Shown piece after piece: positions 34,104-43,633 of a stretch of DNA of 64,000 nucleotides (positions are counted from its first letter, which is position 1; every line of letters starts with the position of its first letter). The translations under genes were made by a program, and so were the position numbers. The notes below the pieces were generated by a model. It was not told the origin of the DNA and made no database searches. It was given only the letters and a program-made list of their open reading frames with translations. Origin of the DNA: Pyrinomonadaceae bacterium (GTDB lineage Bacteria; Acidobacteriota; Blastocatellia; Pyrinomonadales; Pyrinomonadaceae); NCBI GenBank assembly GCA_014380365.1, contig JACMJZ010000012.1:124001-188000 (forward strand), in the 5' to 3' direction.

Positions 34104-37100
34104 TTGTTTCTGCGCCCCAGAAGATTCTTCTTTGTCCTTTTCGCCGTCACGTCGCTCTGCTTTCTCTTTTGGCAGAGTGCGCGCATGCAATCGCCGTTGC
34201 GGAGAATTACAGTCACCACTGAAGACGGAAAGAGTCTCAGTCCGTCGATTAGCGGCGACGGACGCATCATCGCGTTTGAATCAACCGAAGACATAGCCCA
34301 TGCCGGGGGTCCTGAGGGCTTCCGGGCGATTCGCGCAAACGTCTCAGTCGATCCCGCGACGTTCCTGCAAATGGCCGCGACTCGCGCACCCGCGCCAGCT
34401 ATTTCGCAAGACGGCTCGCGCATCGCTTTTGCCGCGAAGGAAAACCCGCTCGGTACCAACAGCGACTCGAATTCAGAGATTTTTCTTTACGACGGCGCCA
34501 AGCTGATACAAATAACGAACACCTCGCCGGGCGACATCTCAAATCGCGCCACTGAAGGAAACTTCCTGCCTTCGATTTCCGACGACGGACGATTCATTGC
34601 CTTCTCTTCCAATCGAAACTTAACCAGTCAGAACAGCGACGGCAATCTCGAGGTTTTTGTTTACGACACCGTAGCGTCCAGTTTTGTACAGGCCACGAAC
34701 TCATCCGGTGTTGTTGGGTTCACTGATGCAAAGATCAGCGGTGACGGCGTAACTCTTTTCTATGTTCGCGACACCGGACAAACGCCGAGCCCCAATCGCA
34801 CTCTGGTTAGGCAGAACCGCCAGACGCTAACGCTAATCGGTTTGCTGGCGACCAACGCTCCCGCACTAAGCCTTACCTACGGCCGCGCCGTGAGCGACGA
34901 CGGCCTGCGCGTTGTTTGGTCAGCCGAAACCGCGCCCAACGAGAGCCAGGTGTTTCTCTGGGATGGCCGCAACGGCATTACGCGTCAGATTACGACTCTG
35001 GGCGACCGAACGTTTGAGGTCCCGCTTCATCCGTCGATCAGCGGCGATGGGTCACGCATTTCCTTTGCGACGCGCCGCCCCGTTCTCCCGGGCAATTCTG
35101 ACAACAGCATCGAGGTGTACACCTATGAGATTTCCAGCGGCACGTTCTCGCGGATAACAAGCGCACCGAGTGCTGCTGACGGTTTTGACGGCAGCCGTCG
35201 CGAGGTTGAGGTCATCTCCTCGCTTAGCGACGACGGCTCGGTCATCGCTTTTAACTTCCCGCGCGTTCTTTCTGGCGCGGTTGCCAACACCGACTTTGTC
35301 AACAACTCGGAAATCTATGTCACGGGAACAACTCCGCGAACGGCCTTCGGAGACCTGACGATTCTTAATGGCGCCTCGTTTGGTCACGAGCCGGCAACGA
35401 CCGAAGCCGTTGCGCCTGACAGTGTCGCCGTCGCGCGCGGAAACTCGTTAGCGTTTCGCTCTGAACAGTCTCAGCCGCAGAACGGCACGTTCCCCACCAC
35501 CGTGGCCGGCACAACCGTGACGGTCAATGGCCGCAGTGCACAGATCTTTTTCGTCTCGCCTACGCAGGTAAATTTTCACGTCCCCGCCGCGACCGAATTA
35601 GGAACAGCGGAGGTGATCGTAACCAATTCCGACGGCTTCCAGAGTCGCGGCACAATCCAGGTGCTGCGGGCGGCGCCAGGAATCTTCACAAAGACCGGCG
35701 ACGGCCTCGGCCGCGGCATGATCGTCAACGCCGACACGCTGGTCGAACAAGACTCCTACGACCCGAGTAGCGGCACCTTGCGCCTGATCATTTTTGCCAC
35801 AGGCGTGCGCAACGGATCGCCGGTGACGGTCACGGCTGGTGGGCGCGCGCTGACCGTCGAATCGATTGTCAGCTCGCCGAACATGCCCGGACTTGATGAA
35901 GTACACGTCCTTGTCCCGGCAGACTTGCGCGGCGCCGGCAGAGTGGATCTTGTCATCCGCGCGGACACGCGTGACAGCAATCCGGTGGAAATCACATTCG
36001 GAGGCGACCGCACTCGCGACATTTTAATTAACGAGTTTCTGGCTGACCCACCGGTCGGCACCCCGGCGGGCGATGCAAACCACGACGGCGTGCGCAGCGG
36101 GACCGATGATGAGTTTGTAGAAGTGGTCAACACGACCACTCGCGATATCGACATCAGCGGTTACCAGATTCTGACACGCGGCGGCAGCGGATCGAGCGAT
36201 GGTATTCGTCATACCTTTGCGCCCGGTACGATTTTGCGTTCGTGTACTGCGGTGGTTGTGTTCGGCGGTGGGAATCCGGATCCAAACAATTCTGTGTTCG
36301 GAGGTGCTCGAGTAGAAACCGCTTCCACCGCCGGCCTCTCGCTCACCAATGCAGGTGGCGTCGTCACATTGCGCGATCAAGCCGGCGGCATCGTAAACTT
36401 CGTTTCCTATGGCGGCTCGACGGGTCTGGACGCCGACGACGATCAGTCGCTTACGCGTTCCCCCGACCTTACCGGCAGCTTCACCAGGCATTCCCTGGCT
36501 GATGGAAGCGGAGGTCGCCGATTCAGCCCCGGCACGCAGTTGAACGGAATGCCGTTCCCGTCATGTGCGCCAGCCGTGGCTCGCGTCGAAGTCTTGCCGG
36601 CCTCCGCCACAATCGATGCAGGCGCGCAACAACAGTTCACCGCCAAGGCCTACGACGCCGCGAATAACGAGATTCCGGGTGTGATTTTCACCTGGCAATC
36701 AAGCAACACCGCGGTAGCCACGATTGATCAGAACGGCCTGGCCGATGGAGTTTCCGCAGGCACGACAGAGATTCGCGCGACCGGCCGCGGCGTTCAGTCG
36801 CCCCCGGCCACGCTTATTGTCAATCCAGTCGCTCCGCCAAACGTGGTCATCAACGAAGTTGACTCTGATCAGACCGGGACGGACACGGCAGAATTTGTCG
36901 AACTCTTTGATGGCGGCACCGGTAACACTTCGCTGACGCGACTAGTCGTTGTTTTCTACAACGGCAGTAACGATCAGTCGTACGCCGCGTTCGACCTCGA
37001 CGGGCTCACGACAAACTCAAGCGGTTACTTCACGCTGGGCAGTGCGGCCGTAGTCGGCGTCGACCTCGTATTCGCGGATGGCGTAATGCAGAACGGTCCC

Positions 37101-40100
37101 GACGCGGTGGCTGTTTATATAGGAAACGCGGCTGACTTTCCTAGTGGCACGCCCGTTACCGCGGCAAATCTCATCGATGCCCTCGTTTACGATACCAACG
37201 ATGCGGACGATCCGGGCTTGCTGGTTCTCTTGAACTCGGGCCAGCCGCAAATCAATGAAGACGCCGGTGGCAACGCCGAGGCAAATTCCAACCAGCGATG
37301 TCCAAACGGCTCCGGCGGCGCGCGCAACACATCGACCTATAGCCAGTTTGCGCCGACGGCTGATGGCGCGAATGTCTGCGTCGTCACCACACCAGTTCCC
37401 ACGCTTTCAATCAACGATGTGTCCGCGAACGAAGGCGACGCCGGCACTACCGAATTCATTTTCACTGTCGGCCTTTCTTCCCCAGCGCCTGCGGGCGGCG
37501 TCACCTTTGACATCGCGACTGCCGACAACACAGCGACGGTGGCAGATAATGACTACGTGGCGAGAAGCCTGACCGCACAGACAATTGCTGCGGGCGCCCA
37601 GACTTATCAATTCACCGTCACTGTCAACGGTGATGGGACTGTTGAGTCGAATGAGACTTTCTTTGTGAACGTGACAAACGTGTCCGGGGCAACGATGACC
37701 GACGGCCAGGGATTGGGAACGATACAAAACGACGACAGCCCGACCCTCAGCATTAACGATGTCTCGGCCAGTGAAGGCAACAACGGCGAAACCACCTTCA
37801 CGTTCACTGTCACGTCCTCATTGCCGGCGCCGGCAGGGGGCATTAGCTTCGACATCGCCACCGCCGACGGCACGGCGACTGTCGCAGACAACGACTACGT
37901 GGCGAGGAGTCTGACCGCTCAAACAATCGCGGCGGGTAACACCACCTACACTTTCGACGTAACTGTCAACGGCGACCTACTGGTAGAGCCAAACGAAACC
38001 TTCTTCGTCAACATCACCAATGCTTCCGGCGCTACAGTCGCCGACGGCCAGGGTCTGGGAACAATTCAAAACGACGACGGCGCACTTCTGGTTATCAGCC
38101 AGGTCTACGGCGGTGGCAACAATTTGGGAGCGCTTTATCGAAATGACTTCGTTGAAATCTTCAATCGCGGAACTACCAGTGTTGACTTCAGCATCACTCC
38201 ACACTCAATTCACTATGCGAGTGTAGGTTCCAGTTTCGGGTCCAGCAAAACAGACCTGACCAGTGGCACCATCGCGCCCGGCCAGTATTTCCTTGTTCAG
38301 GAATCAGGCGGCACGACCAACGGCGCGCCACTTCCTACGCCTAATGCAACCGGTACTATTGCCATGGGCAATACTGCAGGAAAGGTTGCGCTGGTGGTAG
38401 GCACGGCAACGCTTCCCGCGCTGGCCTGCCCCGGCGATGACGGCTCGACCCCGTTTAATCCAACCGATTCGGCGATTGCTGACTTTGTAGGTTACGGCAA
38501 TTCAGCGTCCACTTCGGGTCACTGCTATGAAGGATTAGGACCAGCGCCCACGCCGAGCAACACAACGGCCGACTTCCGCAAAGCCGGAGGCTGCACCGAC
38601 ACGAATGACAATGCGGCGGATTTCCTTGTCTCGGCTCCCTTCCCGCGCAACACGAGTTCACCGCTGAACAGCTGCGTTGCCGGCGCCGCGCCGAATCTCA
38701 CGATCAACGACGTCACGGTCACCGAAGGCAACAGCGGCACGACGACGGCAACGTTTACAGTCAGCCTGTCAGCGCCCGCTCCGTCTACAGACGTCTCTTT
38801 CGACATCGCGACGCAGGACACCACAGCCACCGTTGCGAACAGCGACTACGTAGCCAAGACCTTAACCAGCCAGGTAATTCCCGCGGGCCAGCAAACGTAC
38901 ACCTTCACTGTCAACGTCAACGGCGACACGGCTGTCGAACTTAACGAAACATTCTTTGTGAATGTAACCAACGCGTCCGGAGCTACTGTCACAGACGGCC
39001 AGGGCGTTGGAACAATTCAAAACGACGACCTTCCGGCGTTAACGATCAATGACGTCGCGTTGAGTGAGGGGAACGCCGGCACCAAGCTGTTCACGTTCAC
39101 CGTCAGTCTCTCGGCGCCAGCCCCAGTAACAGTGACTTTCGATATCGCCACCCAGGACAACACCGCGACGGTTGCCAACAACGACTACGTCGCGCGAGCC
39201 CTGACGTCGCAGACAATCCCGGCAGGCTCTTCGTCCTTCAGCTTTGACGTTACCGTCAACGCCGATGTCTCGATCGAATCTGACGAAACCTTCTTTGTTA
39301 ACGTCACAAATGTCTCAGGCGCGACCGTCACCGATGGCCAGGGCCAGGGCACAATTCAAAACGACGATAGTCCGAGCCTGACCATAGATGACGTCTCGGC
39401 AAACGAAACGGATAGCGGAACAACCACCGTCACCTTCACGGTCACGTCGTCATTGCCTGCCCCGGCCGGTGGAATCACTTTCGACATCGCCACCGCTGAC
39501 GGCACCGCTCAGGACGACAACCCAACGACCGAAGACAACGACTACGTCGCGAAGACTTTAACGAGTCAGACGATTCCGGCCACTCAAACAACCTACACCT
39601 TTGACGTGACCGTTAACGGCGACCTGTTTGTTGAGCCCAATGAAACTTTCACGGTCAACATCTCAAATGCCACGGGCGCCACCATCAGCGACCCGCAAGG
39701 CGTCGGCACGATTCTGAACGACGACGCGGCCCTGGTGGCGATTAGCCAGGTCTATGGCGCGGGTGGCAATGCTGGGGCCGCCCATCAGAACGATTTCATT
39801 GAGATCTTCAATCGTGGCACCACGACGGTGAATCTTGCCGGATGGTCCGTGCAATACACCTCCGCAGCCGGAGCAGGAACCTGGTCGGTAACGCCTCTAT
39901 CCGGAAGTCTTGGGCCTGGACAGTATTACCTGATTCGCGAGGCGGGTGGAGCCAACGGCAGTCCGCTTCCTGCGGCTGACGCGACGGGAACGATAGGCAT
40001 GGCCACCGACGCGGGCAAGGTTGCTTTGTTGAATACCGCAACTGCTTTGACTGGAAGCTGCCCGTCGAGTGCGAGCATCTTGGATCTTGTGGGTTACGGA

Positions 40101-40217
40101 ACGACAGCAAACTGTTTCGAAGGCAGTGGCCCCGCGCCAGCGCCGAGCACCACGACCGCGGACTTCCGCAAGGCCGGAGGCTGCACCGACACGATGACAA
40201 TGCGGCAGATTTTCTGA
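34104..40217 (+). CDS. Giant exported multidomain protein (PD40, Big_2, lamin-tail, Calx-beta), frameshifted near its end
   Basis: 2037 residues before a premature TGA. A TTG start at 34104 gives a signal-type N-terminus (RRFFFVLFAVTSLCFLF). Domains in order: TolB-like PD40 propeller (about 30-400; SPSISGDGRIIAFES, SISDDGRFIAFSSN); a beta-sandwich resembling acidobacterial C-terminal TIGR03437 domains (about 415-635); lamin-tail domain (about 637-820); Big_2 (about 830-912); lamin tail (913-1090); Calx-beta x2 (1097-1325); lamin tail (1327-1525); Calx-beta x3 (1530-1872); lamin tail (1876 on). Probably a cell-surface or secreted adhesive/structural protein. The frame breaks at about 40194 and continues in another frame to 41614; see the next entry. 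Confidence 0.85.
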   Translation: MFLRPRRFFFVLFAVTSLCFLFWQSARMQSPLRRITVTTEDGKSLSPSISGDGRIIAFESTEDIAHAGGPEGFRAIRANVSVDPATFLQMAATRAPAPAISQDGSRIAFAAKENPLGTNSDSNSEIFLYDGAKLIQITNTSPGDISNRATEGNFLPSISDDGRFIAFSSNRNLTSQNSDGNLEVFVYDTVASSFVQATNSSGVVGFTDAKISGDGVTLFYVRDTGQTPSPNRTLVRQNRQTLTLIGLLATNAPALSLTYGRAVSDDGLRVVWSAETAPNESQVFLWDGRNGITRQITTLGDRTFEVPLHPSISGDGSRISFATRRPVLPGNSDNSIEVYTYEISSGTFSRITSAPSAADGFDGSRREVEVISSLSDDGSVIAFNFPRVLSGAVANTDFVNNSEIYVTGTTPRTAFGDLTILNGASFGHEPATTEAVAPDSVAVARGNSLAFRSEQSQPQNGTFPTTVAGTTVTVNGRSAQIFFVSPTQVNFHVPAATELGTAEVIVTNSDGFQSRGTIQVLRAAPGIFTKTGDGLGRGMIVNADTLVEQDSYDPSSGTLRLIIFATGVRNGSPVTVTAGGRALTVESIVSSPNMPGLDEVHVLVPADLRGAGRVDLVIRADTRDSNPVEITFGGDRTRDILINEFLADPPVGTPAGDANHDGVRSGTDDEFVEVVNTTTRDIDISGYQILTRGGSGSSDGIRHTFAPGTILRSCTAVVVFGGGNPDPNNSVFGGARVETASTAGLSLTNAGGVVTLRDQAGGIVNFVSYGGSTGLDADDDQSLTRSPDLTGSFTRHSLADGSGGRRFSPGTQLNGMPFPSCAPAVARVEVLPASATIDAGAQQQFTAKAYDAANNEIPGVIFTWQSSNTAVATIDQNGLADGVSAGTTEIRATGRGVQSPPATLIVNPVAPPNVVINEVDSDQTGTDTAEFVELFDGGTGNTSLTRLVVVFYNGSNDQSYAAFDLDGLTTNSSGYFTLGSAAVVGVDLVFADGVMQNGPDAVAVYIGNAADFPSGTPVTAANLIDALVYDTNDADDPGLLVLLNSGQPQINEDAGGNAEANSNQRCPNGSGGARNTSTYSQFAPTADGANVCVVTTPVPTLSINDVSANEGDAGTTEFIFTVGLSSPAPAGGVTFDIATADNTATVADNDYVARSLTAQTIAAGAQTYQFTVTVNGDGTVESNETFFVNVTNVSGATMTDGQGLGTIQNDDSPTLSINDVSASEGNNGETTFTFTVTSSLPAPAGGISFDIATADGTATVADNDYVARSLTAQTIAAGNTTYTFDVTVNGDLLVEPNETFFVNITNASGATVADGQGLGTIQNDDGALLVISQVYGGGNNLGALYRNDFVEIFNRGTTSVDFSITPHSIHYASVGSSFGSSKTDLTSGTIAPGQYFLVQESGGTTNGAPLPTPNATGTIAMGNTAGKVALVVGTATLPALACPGDDGSTPFNPTDSAIADFVGYGNSASTSGHCYEGLGPAPTPSNTTADFRKAGGCTDTNDNAADFLVSAPFPRNTSSPLNSCVAGAAPNLTINDVTVTEGNSGTTTATFTVSLSAPAPSTDVSFDIATQDTTATVANSDYVAKTLTSQVIPAGQQTYTFTVNVNGDTAVELNETFFVNVTNASGATVTDGQGVGTIQNDDLPALTINDVALSEGNAGTKLFTFTVSLSAPAPVTVTFDIATQDNTATVANNDYVARALTSQTIPAGSSSFSFDVTVNADVSIESDETFFVNVTNVSGATVTDGQGQGTIQNDDSPSLTIDDVSANETDSGTTTVTFTVTSSLPAPAGGITFDIATADGTAQDDNPTTEDNDYVAKTLTSQTIPATQTTYTFDVTVNGDLFVEPNETFTVNISNATGATISDPQGVGTILNDDAALVAISQVYGAGGNAGAAHQNDFIEIFNRGTTTVNLAGWSVQYTSAAGAGTWSVTPLSGSLGPGQYYLIREAGGANGSPLPAADATGTIGMATDAGKVALLNTATALTGSCPSSASILDLVGYGTTANCFEGSGPAPAPSTTTADFRKAGGCTDTMTMRQIF
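37396..39735 (+). repeat. Tandem Calx-beta coding repeats
   Basis: Five Calx-beta units of about 340 bp begin near 37396, 37737, 38695, 39030 and 39370, the middle pair separated by a lamin-tail domain. Nucleotide similarity is high in the segments encoding ETFFVNVTN and DGQGLGTIQNDD, so the units could recombine. Confidence 0.75.
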
Positions 40218-41614
40218 CCGCGACGCCCACTCCGCGCAACACCGCGTCGCCGCTAAACGACTGCAACGCAGCCGACCTGGCAATCACCAAGACCGATTCG
40301 CCGGACCCGGTAACCACCGGCTCCGACGTTACCTACACCATCGGTGTCACCAACAACGGTCCGGCTACCGCGCAGACGGTCGTGGTCACAGACAACCTGC
40401 CGGCGGGCGTAACGTTTGTATCGTGTGCTTCGACGGGGACCGGCGTATGCGGCGGCAGCGGCAACAACCGAACCGTCAGCTTCGCATCACTTGTCAGCGG
40501 CGAGTCGGCCACGATTACTCTGGTAGCTACGGTCAACAGCGCCGGCGGCACGACGGTCGACAATACTGCGACGGTTAGTTCCGCAACTGCAGATTCCAAC
40601 CCAGCCAATAACTCGGCGACTGCCAGCACGAGTGTCCAGGCAGTCTTGCCGCTGCTCACGATCGATGACCTGCCCAACATCGCGGAAGGCAACACCGGCA
40701 CGTCGACTGCCACCTTCACCGTGACTCTGTCGCCGTCGAGCACGCAGACCGTGACGGTCAACTACACTACGTCATCGGCCAGCCCGGCCACGGCGACCGC
40801 GGGAACTGACTATCAGACCGCCAGCGGCACGCTGACCTTCAATCCGGGGGATACGAGCAAACCCATCGTGGTAACGATCAACGGCGACACGTTGGTCGAA
40901 CCAAACGAGACTTTCTTCGTCGATCTGTCGGCTGCAGTGAACGCCAACATCTCGGACCCCCAGGCCGTGGGCACCATCGTCAATGACGACACTGCTAACC
41001 TGGTCATCAGCCAGGTCTACGGCGGCGGCGGCCTCTCCGGGGCTACCTACACCCACGACTTCGTCGAAATCTACAATCGCGGTACTACGACCGTCGACTT
41101 TTCTATCACCGCATATTCAGTGCAATACGCAGGCGTGCAGGCCGCGTTTGGTTCGGCGAAGACTGACATAGTTTCGGGGACGATAGCGCCGGGTAAGTAC
41201 TTCCTGATCCAGGGCGCGACGGGCGGCGGTGTCGGCGTCGCTCTGCCGACCCCCGATGCGACCGGCAGCATCAACTTGAACGCGTCCACCGGTAAAGTTG
41301 CTTTGGTGTTGGGTACCGTCGCGCTTACTGGCAACTGCCCGGGAGATGTCGCTCCACCTCCAACAAATCCGGCTGGGAACAACATCGTGGATTTTGTGGG
41401 TTATGGCTTTGGCACGACTACCAGCACCCCGGATTGCTTTGAAGGCACGGCCCGCGTTACCACGGCTTCGGGCACCCAAAACAACAGGTCAATTGTGCGA
41501 GACGATGATGGTTGTGAGGACACGAACGACAATGCCGCAAACTTTACATATCCTCCTGCCACCACGCCGCCCGTCGCCCGCAATCAATCAACTCCGGCAA
41601 ATCCCTGTCCCTGA
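40196..41614 (+). CDS. C-terminal part of the giant surface protein, separated by a -1 frameshift
   Basis: This frame continues the domain series without a gap. It completes a lamin-tail domain (DNAADFLTATPTPRNTASPLNDC), then a DUF11 domain (DLAITKTDSPDPVTTGSDVTYTIGVTNNGPATAQTVVVTDNLPAGVTFVSC), a Calx-beta domain (LLTIDDLPNIAEGNTGTSTATFTVTLS...ETFFVDLSAAVNANISDPQAVGTIVNDD) and a final lamin-tail domain ending NQSTPANPCP. Two paralogous copies of the same lamin-tail end read GACACGAATGACAAT (38599) and GACACGAACGACAAT (41519), while here it is GACACGATGACAAT at 40189. One A is missing. With it restored the protein would be about 2503 residues. A GTG at 40382 could start an independent product, but no ribosome binding site supports that. 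Confidence 0.8.
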   Translation, partial: DNAADFLTATPTPRNTASPLNDCNAADLAITKTDSPDPVTTGSDVTYTIGVTNNGPATAQTVVVTDNLPAGVTFVSCASTGTGVCGGSGNNRTVSFASLVSGESATITLVATVNSAGGTTVDNTATVSSATADSNPANNSATASTSVQAVLPLLTIDDLPNIAEGNTGTSTATFTVTLSPSSTQTVTVNYTTSSASPATATAGTDYQTASGTLTFNPGDTSKPIVVTINGDTLVEPNETFFVDLSAAVNANISDPQAVGTIVNDDTANLVISQVYGGGGLSGATYTHDFVEIYNRGTTTVDFSITAYSVQYAGVQAAFGSAKTDIVSGTIAPGKYFLIQGATGGGVGVALPTPDATGSINLNASTGKVALVLGTVALTGNCPGDVAPPPTNPAGNNIVDFVGYGFGTTTSTPDCFEGTARVTTASGTQNNRSIVRDDDGCEDTNDNAANFTYPPATTPPVARNQSTPANPCP

Positions 41615-42000
41615 CAGTTTCAGGCCAACCACGTTGCTAACGGCCCAGTAAGCTTGGAGCGTCGCGCATTCTGCGGTTGGCAGTTAGGAGTGCAAGCTCG
41701 GAGTTGCAAGTGCAAGCCTCGCAGTTCCAGGTGCCGGCCTGAGAGTTGCAAATGGAAGGCTCGAAGTTCCAGGTGCTAACGTGGGAGTTGGAAGTGCACG
41801 CCTGGCAATTCAATTTGCGGGTCGCGCAGTTGCAAGTGCGCTCCATGGACTTGCCCGTGGAAGGCTGTCAGTTACAACTGCATGGCAGGCAGTTACAAGT
41901 CCAAGTTCGTCTGGCGCAAGTTCTATTCAGGGATTGAGTCGTGCGATACTCGCAGCTGCACGCCCATAGTTCAAAAAACCATAACTAAAGTGAGAACTCA
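41615..42000. other. 386-bp intergenic region dominated by a minisatellite
   Basis: From about 41690 to 41930 the sequence is a degenerate 21-bp repeat (separate entry). The remainder holds nothing I recognise except the GTG start region of the next gene. A Cys-rich open frame on the minus strand is repeat-derived. Confidence 0.6.
41688..41932. repeat. Degenerate 21-bp minisatellite, GGAGTTGCAAGTGCAAGCCT type
   Basis: About eleven units, each aligned on a core of AGTTGCAAGTGCA followed by a GCCT-like end, for example CGGAGTTGCAAGTGCAAGCC, CGCAGTTCCAGGTGCCGGCC, GGGAGTTGGAAGTGCACGCC, GGCAGTTACAAGTCCAAGTT. The period matches the minisatellite at 29640 but the unit differs. Confidence 0.8.
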
Positions 42001-43467
42001 GTGAGACTACACTGCCTTTGTCGATTCAACCTGGCTACGCTGCTGATGTTTCTGCTGATAGTTCCCGCCGCGTTTGCTCAACCAATTCGGCTGGCCAGGT
42101 CTCCCCGCCAGTCAAATCGTCAACAATTCAGCTTGAAGGTGCGTGCGGAGTTTCTCCATGCCTGGAACGGTTACAAGAAGTATGCGTGGGGCCACGATGA
42201 CCTGAAGCCGCTTAGCAAAACCCATCATGATTGGTACGCGGAGCCGCTGCTGATGACGCCGGTCGATGCACTCGACACGATGATCCTGATGGGCCTCAAA
42301 GATGAGGCAGCGACCACGCGCCAGTACATCACCCGGAATCTCTCTTTCGACAAAGACATCTACGTCCAGAATTTCGAGATCACGATTCGGTTGTTGGGCG
42401 GTCTGCTTTCGAGTTATCAACTCACCGGCGACAAGCAGCTGCTCAAGCTGGCCGAGGATCTGGGAAACAGGCTGCTGCCGGTTTTCGATTCACCCACCGG
42501 TCTGCCCTACAGATACGTGAATCTCAAGACGGGCAAGGTGCGCGACGCGCGGACTAATCCCGCGGAAGCAGGAACGCTGCTGATTGAATTTGGCACCCTA
42601 AGCAAACTTACCAGACGCCCCGTGTTCTACGACAAGGCCAAACGTGCGTTGGTTGAGATCTACAAACGCCGTTCGCCTATTGGGCTGGTGGGGACGTGGA
42701 TCAACGTCGAAACCGGCAAGTGGGTAAACACTGACAGCCACATCAGCGGTGCGATCGATAGTTATTACGAGTATCTGCTGAAGTGCTGGTTGCTGTTTGA
42801 CGATCAGGATTGCAAGCGGATGTGGCTCGACAGCATTACCGCCATTAACAAGTACCTCGCCGATAACATCGACCGCGGCTCGCGCCGGTATGAGTTGGAA
42901 CTTTGGTACGGTCACGCCGACATGAATACCGGCGTGCGCACTGCGACTACTTACGGCGCCCTCGATGCGTTCTTTCCAGCAGTGCTCGCTCTATCAGGCG
43001 ACCTCAACCGCGCGGCGCGGCTGCATGAGTCTTCCCGCAAAATGTGGCGGCGGCATGGCATTGAGCCGGAGGAAATCAACTATCAAACGATGGAAGTTGT
43101 CTCGCCTGGTTATCCGCTGCGCCCGGAAATTATCGAATCGACCTACTATCTCCATCACTACGCCTCATCGGGCTCGCGGGTGTCCCGCCCGCAGGGTCTG
43201 GGGCGAAGCACCCTGGCGAGTGCCGCAAGGTATCTCCAGGAGGGCCAACTGATGTTCGATGACTTCGTGAAGTATTGTCGGACGGAGACCGCTTATGCTG
43301 CACTCGAAAGCGTGGTGACCAAAAAGCATTCCGATTCAATGCCCAGCTTCCTTTTCGCCGAAACCTTCAAATACTTTTATTTGCTCAACGCGCCTCCCGA
43401 GACGCTCGCCTTCGACAAAGTAATCTTCAACACGGAGGCCCACCCCATCCGACGAACGTGGCGGTAG
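42001..43467 (+). CDS. Glycoside hydrolase family 47 (class I alpha-mannosidase-like), exported
   Basis: 488 residues with a signal peptide (LATLLMFLLIVPAAFAQP), GTG start at 42001. GH47 features are clear: FLHAWNGYKKYAWGHDDLKPLSKTHHDW, MTPVDALDTMILMGL, FEITIRLLGGLLSSYQLTGD, DSHISGAIDSYYEYLLK, RPEIIESTYYLHHY, and the C-terminal TEAH with its calcium-binding Thr. Family members remove alpha-1,2-linked mannose by inversion with calcium. GH47 is mainly eukaryotic and relatively rare in bacteria. Between HHYA and ARYLQEGQLMFDDFVKYC, where the family has a short TGDPKY-type turn, there are about 20 extra residues that contain a GC palindrome (43176-43192). The stop lies in a repeat. Confidence 0.88.
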   Translation: MRLHCLCRFNLATLLMFLLIVPAAFAQPIRLARSPRQSNRQQFSLKVRAEFLHAWNGYKKYAWGHDDLKPLSKTHHDWYAEPLLMTPVDALDTMILMGLKDEAATTRQYITRNLSFDKDIYVQNFEITIRLLGGLLSSYQLTGDKQLLKLAEDLGNRLLPVFDSPTGLPYRYVNLKTGKVRDARTNPAEAGTLLIEFGTLSKLTRRPVFYDKAKRALVEIYKRRSPIGLVGTWINVETGKWVNTDSHISGAIDSYYEYLLKCWLLFDDQDCKRMWLDSITAINKYLADNIDRGSRRYELELWYGHADMNTGVRTATTYGALDAFFPAVLALSGDLNRAARLHESSRKMWRRHGIEPEEINYQTMEVVSPGYPLRPEIIESTYYLHHYASSGSRVSRPQGLGRSTLASAARYLQEGQLMFDDFVKYCRTETAYAALESVVTKKHSDSMPSFLFAETFKYFYLLNAPPETLAFDKVIFNTEAHPIRRTWR

Positions 43468-43590
43468 CACAGACTTTCCAGTCTGCCCTTGCGTATATCC
43501 GCAGATTGCACAGATTCCTCACGCGGCGGAATGGAGCCCGAATACTGTCTTCAGATCGAATCTGCGTAATCCGTGTAATCTGCGGATAGT
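43464..43590. repeat. Composite inverted repeat, family H
   Basis: Begins GTAGCACAGACTTTCCAGTC, containing the GH47 stop. It then has TATCCGCAGATTGCACAGAT (from 43494) and the inverse ATCTGCGTAATCCGTGTAAT, then CTGCGGATA (43560-43588). Confidence 0.7.
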
Positions 43591-43633
43591 TCGGCTTGCT
43601 TGCTAAGATTCGAACCGCTTAGACTTCACGCCG

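Noticed and set aside
40382-41614. An independent gene starting at GTG 40382
   Set aside because: The domain series continues directly from the upstream frame, a one-base deletion explains the break, and no ribosome binding site precedes 40382.
41637-41846. Cys-rich 69-codon frame on the minus strand
   Set aside because: A by-product of the 21-bp minisatellite (repeated CNxE/TWN words), not a cysteine-rich peptide gene.
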